64,000 nucleotides of DNA from a filamentous cyanobacterium ESFC-1 (lineage in GTDB: Bacteria; Cyanobacteriota; Cyanobacteriia; Cyanobacteriales; Spirulinaceae): the NCBI GenBank assembly GCA_000380225.1, contig KB904821.1, positions 629,453 to 693,452 of the forward strand, in the 5' to 3' direction. Below the pieces are notes generated by a model. That model was not told the origin of the DNA and did no database searches. It worked only from the letters and a program-made list of their open reading frames with translations. The position numbers and the translations under genes were made by a program. Of this stretch, positions 62,800 through 64,000 are shown one piece after another (position 1 is the stretch's first letter; every line of letters begins with the position of its first letter).

Positions 62800-64000
62800 A
62801 ACTCCCCGTCCTAAAAGAGCGGGGATTCTCGCGTCATAGGGAGACTAAGCGCTGGAGTATAGACCCCAGCCCCGATACGGGGCGTATAAAGTCCGCCCAC
62901 AGGTGGCGGACACAGCCCCTTATCTTTACCCAAGGGCGTGCGTTGGTACGGTCTGCCCGACCGCACTTAATCCTCGTTCTTTCACCACTTGAGCCGCCGC
63001 TACATCCCTGTCTGTCGTGTAGCCGCAATTAGAGCATGAATGGACTCGTTGAGACAGAGACTTTTTGCCGCAGTTCGTTCCGCAATGGGGACAAATCTGA
63101 CTTGTCCCATTCGCGTCTACCTTGGCAAAATACACCCCTCTTTTCCAGCAAACGTGACGGAGGATGTCGAGGAATGAACCCCAAGCCGCATCAAGGCAAG
63201 CTTTCCTTAAAGCCGAACGTCCCAAGGCTTTGAGATTTAAATCTTCTGCGAATATCATCCCTACTCCATCACAGAGTTGATGAGCCAGTTTGAAGAAGAA
63301 ATCCTTGCGGCAATTGTGTATCTTTTCGTGGAGTAGTCCAATTTGACGTTTTACTCTTAACCAACGTCTTGAACCTTTGGTCTTATTTTTCAATCTCCGT
63401 TGCAGCAATCGAAGCTGGCCTTCAGATTCCTTGAAAAACTTGTGTCCTTTGACGAATTGGTTCTCGCTGGTGGCTATGAAACTATTAAGCCCCAAGTCAA
63501 CCCCAATGGCATAGCCATGAGGCATAACATCGGGAAGGTCTACGTCGCATTGGATTGAAACTGAGACGTAGTACCCACTGGCTTTCTTGATGACTCGTAT
63601 TTGCTTACAAATAAAGCCATCGGGAATATCTCTGGAGTTGTGAAACTCAACTTTCCCAATTTTGGGAAGGTCAATCGTATCCCCATTAACCGCATCCGGT
63701 TTGACTTGTGGAAACACAAATGACCGCTTATGCTTTTTGAAACGCGGAAACCCAAACCCTCTTTCCCACATATTCACGAAGGCTGCTTCTAACTGTTTTA
63801 GAGTTTGTTGCAGAACTTGAGACTGGGGGAGTTTAAGGCTTGGGTTGGTTCGTTTGGCCGCAGTCAGAGATTTACACTGACTGGCATAAGTTGGGCGTTT
63901 CGCATCGGCGGCGATAATGTACTCCGAATGAATGGAGCATCGGTCTACTAAACACTTGCGGGAGTTTACCCAATCCTTCCTTTCTCTCAGTGCATAGTTA
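62800..64000 (-). mobile_element. tnpB-carrying IS200/IS605-type element, left part outside window
   Basis: The right-end side lies at about 62800-62925 and holds a hairpin (CTCCCCGTCC with AGAGCGGGGAT) and GCTGGAGTATAGACCCCAGC, the type of structure expected for the element's 3' end and its omega RNA. The far end is beyond the window. No tnpA seen. Confidence 0.7.
62926..64000 (-). CDS. tnpB: TnpB RNA-guided nuclease/transposon protein, 5' part outside window
   Basis: At least 358 residues are visible, and the frame stays open to the window edge; the GTG at 63777 is internal. The upstream part reads ALRERKDWVNSRKCLVDRCS, then AADAKRPTYASQCKSLTAAK, as in the N-terminal domain of these proteins. 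The RuvC core has GVDLGLNSFIATSENQ (first Asp), MIFAEDLNLKALG (Glu) and CGYTTDRDVAAAQVVKERG (last Asp). The zinc finger has CPHCGTNC and CSNC. All catalytic and metal residues are intact, unlike the copy at 20886, which belongs to another branch. Family knowledge: it cleaves DNA next to an element-specific TAM under guidance of an omega RNA encoded at its 3' end (here toward 62800). The N-terminus cannot be assessed. Confidence 0.92.
   Translation of the reverse strand, partial: NYALRERKDWVNSRKCLVDRCSIHSEYIIAADAKRPTYASQCKSLTAAKRTNPSLKLPQSQVLQQTLKQLEAAFVNMWERGFGFPRFKKHKRSFVFPQVKPDAVNGDTIDLPKIGKVEFHNSRDIPDGFICKQIRVIKKASGYYVSVSIQCDVDLPDVMPHGYAIGVDLGLNSFIATSENQFVKGHKFFKESEGQLRLLQRRLKNKTKGSRRWLRVKRQIGLLHEKIHNCRKDFFFKLAHQLCDGVGMIFAEDLNLKALGRSALRKACLDAAWGSFLDILRHVCWKRGVYFAKVDANGTSQICPHCGTNCGKKSLSQRVHSCSNCGYTTDRDVAAAQVVKERGLSAVGQTVPTHALG

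Overview
The window is a chromosome segment from a cyanobacterium, probably filamentous. The evidence is the dense GCGATCGC (HIP1) octamers in and between genes, plus ndhF/ndhD/cupA, chlB, gun4, a CpcS/CpeS-type phycobilin lyase, ictB, DUF1815, DUF502 and an HpsJ-family protein. Many intergenic gaps also carry the 7-nt short tandem repeats (TTGGTTA / CAGTCAT / GGCAGTA types) common in filamentous cyanobacteria. The genus cannot be fixed from the sequence alone.

Layout. 1-10 kb: a partial glycosyltransferase, DUF1815, a stand-alone ndhD, a second glycosyltransferase, then the ndhF-ndhD-cupA CO2-uptake operon of a specialised NDH-1 complex. 10-12.4 kb: a small membrane protein, a 7-repeat CRISPR array without cas genes, and a DUF433/DUF5615 toxin-antitoxin-like pair. 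12.7-16.4 kb: mutS, then a three-gene DUF6883/DUF4926/antitoxin-like island bracketed by two copies of an 88-bp palindromic repeat. 16.4-20.6 kb: a phycobilin lyase and the DUF502-nusB-ftsY row. 20.8-28.3 kb: a frameshifted tnpB element, a family 2 glycosyltransferase, hpsJ, nadA, a PEP-CTERM protein and an S41 peptidase. 28.4-30.1 kb: a second, unrelated CRISPR array of 19 repeats, with its leader on the right. 30.2-36 kb: a clpC paralogue lacking the middle domain, a Cys-rich small protein, a SPOR-like membrane protein flanked by inverted repeats, and a CheY-like regulator. 36.4-47.3 kb: a chemosensory row (PAS/GAF histidine kinase, CheR-TPR, double CheW, two MCPs, CheA-REC). 47.3-64 kb: a cluster of terminal-inverted-repeat elements, radC, tRNA-Val(CAC), a tiny ORF, chlB, a HEPN-like/DUF262 pair, pdxA, an MnmC-like methyltransferase, an HD-GYP regulator, glmU, ictB, a GAF kinase-like protein, gun4 and a second tnpB running off the window.

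How the genes fit together. The NDH-1 genes, cupA and ictB point to inorganic-carbon acquisition. chlB, gun4 and the phycobilin lyase belong to tetrapyrrole and pigment metabolism. The chemosensory genes would control motility or surface behaviour, in keeping with hpsJ. Defence and mobile content is scattered: two cas-less CRISPR arrays, three toxin-antitoxin-like or HEPN modules, two tnpB elements and at least four families of dispersed non-coding repeats.

Most unusual signals. (1) The second CRISPR array has a 179-nt spacer that contains, at one end, the exact 36-nt spacer found elsewhere in the same array. (2) Single genes or small islands are bracketed by long palindromic or inverted repeats. 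(3) A HEPN-like gene paired with DUF262 appears to have lost its C-terminal catalytic motif. (4) ClpC lacks the middle domain.
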